From the NCBI GenBank assembly GCA_035630195.1, contig DASQLD010000044.1:1-6996 (forward strand): 6,996 nucleotides of DNA, written 5' to 3'. A model generated the notes under the pieces. That model made no database searches. It saw only the letters and a program-made list of their open reading frames with translations, and had not been told where the DNA came from. This document shows, piece after piece, positions 6,485-6,996 of the stretch. Made by a program: the position numbers and the translations under genes. Source of the DNA: DASQDN01 sp035630195 (GTDB lineage: Bacteria; Acidobacteriota; Terriglobia; Bryobacterales; Bryobacteraceae). Position 1 is the stretch's first letter. Each line of letters opens with the position of its first letter.

Positions 6485-6784
6485 TCACCTTGTCTTAGCG
6501 CCGAGCAGAATGGGATCTGTCTCGATTAGCATGAGGGACTTAATCATGTGCTGCGTTCCCGTTTTGTACTTCTTGAAATGAGGAGTCTCGAGGTGCGCTT
6601 TGTAGGCAGCTACGTCCGCATACGTCTCGAACATCCGGATCTGGGTAGGATGATCCTTGACCGATACAGCGAAGAGGGTCAGCACCCCTGGCTCCAGGCG
6701 GATCGAAGCCTCGATTTCTTCTTTCAGTGTCGCCTTGTAGCTGTCGAGCCGAGCGGGATCGATTTCGAGTTCCGCCAACCGCAC
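6485..6784 (-). CDS. Antibiotic biosynthesis monooxygenase (ABM) domain protein, YgiN-like
   Basis: The 99-residue product is a single dimeric alpha+beta ferredoxin-like ABM domain: RLAELEIDPARLDSY (2-16), KEEIEASIRLEPGVLTLFAV (21-40), IRMFETYADVAAY (48-60), HLETPHFKKY (64-73) and the C-terminal strand SLMLIETDPI (83-92). Relatives include YgiN-type quinol monooxygenases and polyketide quinone-forming monooxygenases; they act without metal or cofactor on aromatic substrates, here unknown. The start is GTG at 6784, supported by AAGGA (6795-6791) with six bases between. The TAA of the upstream leader frame lies inside that same ribosome site (TAAGGA). The frame continues upstream into a signal peptide through this TAA, so the protein may once have been exported; as written it is cytoplasmic. 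The usual relatives begin M-x-VRLAE, so this start loses almost nothing of the domain. Confidence 0.85.
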   Translation of the reverse strand: MRLAELEIDPARLDSYKATLKEEIEASIRLEPGVLTLFAVSVKDHPTQIRMFETYADVAAYKAHLETPHFKKYKTGTQHMIKSLMLIETDPILLGAKTR

Positions 6785-6793
6785 GAGACGTCC

Positions 6794-6886
6794 TTACCTG
6801 GGCTCAGCAGGGGCGCCTCCACAGGCACAGCACAGGCACACGGCAAGCACCGAGGCACCCAGGAGGAGAAGTTGTCGTGTAGTCAT
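6794..6886 (-). pseudogene. Signal-peptide leader, in frame with the ABM domain but ended by TAA
   Basis: ATG at 6886 encodes 30 residues: a basic start (MTTRQ), a hydrophobic core (LLLLGASVLAVCL), a cysteine cluster (CLCCACGG) and APAEPR, then TAA at 6796-6794. This is a lipoprotein-like or Sec signal peptide; the lipobox would be L-C-C-A-C22, imperfect at -3, and AxA before E28 is an alternative Sec site. It is in the same reading frame as the ABM domain, with only stop-G-R-L between. Exported ABM proteins with such leaders are known from memory, so this probably was one gene; CAA to TAA would explain the stop. A separately translated small peptide coupled to the ABM gene is the alternative. 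A weak AAGAG precedes the ATG. Confidence 0.6.
6820..6841. repeat. Tandem 11-bp repeat inside the signal-peptide leader
   Basis: CACAGGCACAG and CACAGGCACAC follow each other directly, matching at 10 of 11 bases. They encode the cysteine-rich VCLCCAC segment on the minus strand. Because 11 is not a multiple of three, gain or loss of a unit would shift the frame. Confidence 0.6.
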
Positions 6887-6996
6887 GGTGAACTCTTACT
6901 CAAGGGTGCCAGAGGGGCCAGCGTCATCGGCTGTTCAAGCCGGGCCACAGCAGCAGCAGCGGTAGGGGAGCGGTTGCCCCAGAGATACGCGTCATG
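6883..6996 (-). CDS. C-terminal end of an unidentified gene (5' end outside window)
   Basis: The frame is open from the window edge to TGA at 6885-6883, 37 codons. It reads HDAYLWGNRSPT, an alanine run, ARLEQPMTLAPLAP and SKSSP. Its stop overlaps the ATG of the leader as ATGA, a classic sign of translational coupling, which is the main reason for believing it. I do not recognise the family. A competing frame (MTRISGATAP..., from 6995) stops after 23 codons and has no such overlap. The alanine run comes from CAG/GCT triplets at about 6948-6960. Confidence 0.45.
   Translation of the reverse strand, partial: HDAYLWGNRSPTAAAAVARLEQPMTLAPLAPLSKSSP

Overview
The window looks like a chromosomal stretch from a soil-type Acidobacteriota genome, with moderately high GC. 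The best taxonomic clue is the N-terminus of the large minus-strand protein at 2962-5430. It is a winged-helix domain of the type found in very many copies in Acidobacteriota (LRKH...LQEQPFQIL...RPGEVV.REELR..LWP...FDHS.NAAVKRLR.AL.D...PR.IETVPRRGYRFI). The rest of that protein resembles the PEGA-like / formylglycine-enzyme-like / hydrolase tail usually attached to Ser/Thr kinases in the same phylum. This placement is inference from motifs, not from a database search.

Layout. 1-332 (+): C-terminus of an endonuclease/exonuclease/phosphatase (EEP) protein. 223-1778 (-): a convergent phospholipase D/cardiolipin synthase-type gene split by a one-base frameshift; its 3' end overlaps the EEP gene by 110 bp. 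1779-1944: no convincing gene. 1945-2180 (-): an undescribed-looking fossil of an IS6-family insertion sequence, with one terminal inverted repeat and transposase fragments in several frames. 2206-2742 (+): a DinB-fold protein that starts only 26 bp after the IS end and has no Shine-Dalgarno sequence. 2962-5430 (-): the 822-residue winged-helix / membrane helix / PEGA-like / FGE-like / alpha-beta hydrolase protein. 5431-5604: a divergent control region holding two copies of CGCGTGACT exactly 11 bp apart. 5605-6120 (+): a small secreted barrel-like protein, followed by a hairpin terminator. 6210-6484: no recognised gene. 6485-6784 (-): an antibiotic-biosynthesis-monooxygenase (ABM) domain protein. 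6794-6886 (-): a lipoprotein-type signal peptide in the same frame as the ABM domain and separated from it by one TAA. 6883-6996 (-): the end of an unidentified gene overlapping that leader by ATGA.

How the parts may work together. EEP and PLD genes are neighbours in other bacteria (for example ybhP-clsB in E. coli), so the left end is probably a membrane-lipid module, possibly decayed here. The most interesting system is the membrane-anchored regulator: a cytoplasmic DNA-binding head, one membrane helix, and an extracytoplasmic part carrying an FGE fold without its catalytic cysteines plus a hydrolase with a complete apparent Ser-Asp-His triad. It lies divergently to a secreted protein, with a tandem 11-bp-period repeat of the type OmpR/PhoB-fold proteins bind between them. 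This suggests, without proving it, a one-component sense-and-respond pair. The right end shows a possible exported ABM protein uncoupled from its leader by an in-frame stop. Several lesions (the PLD frameshift, the ABM stop, the IS fossil) could be real decay or, for the first two, assembly errors.
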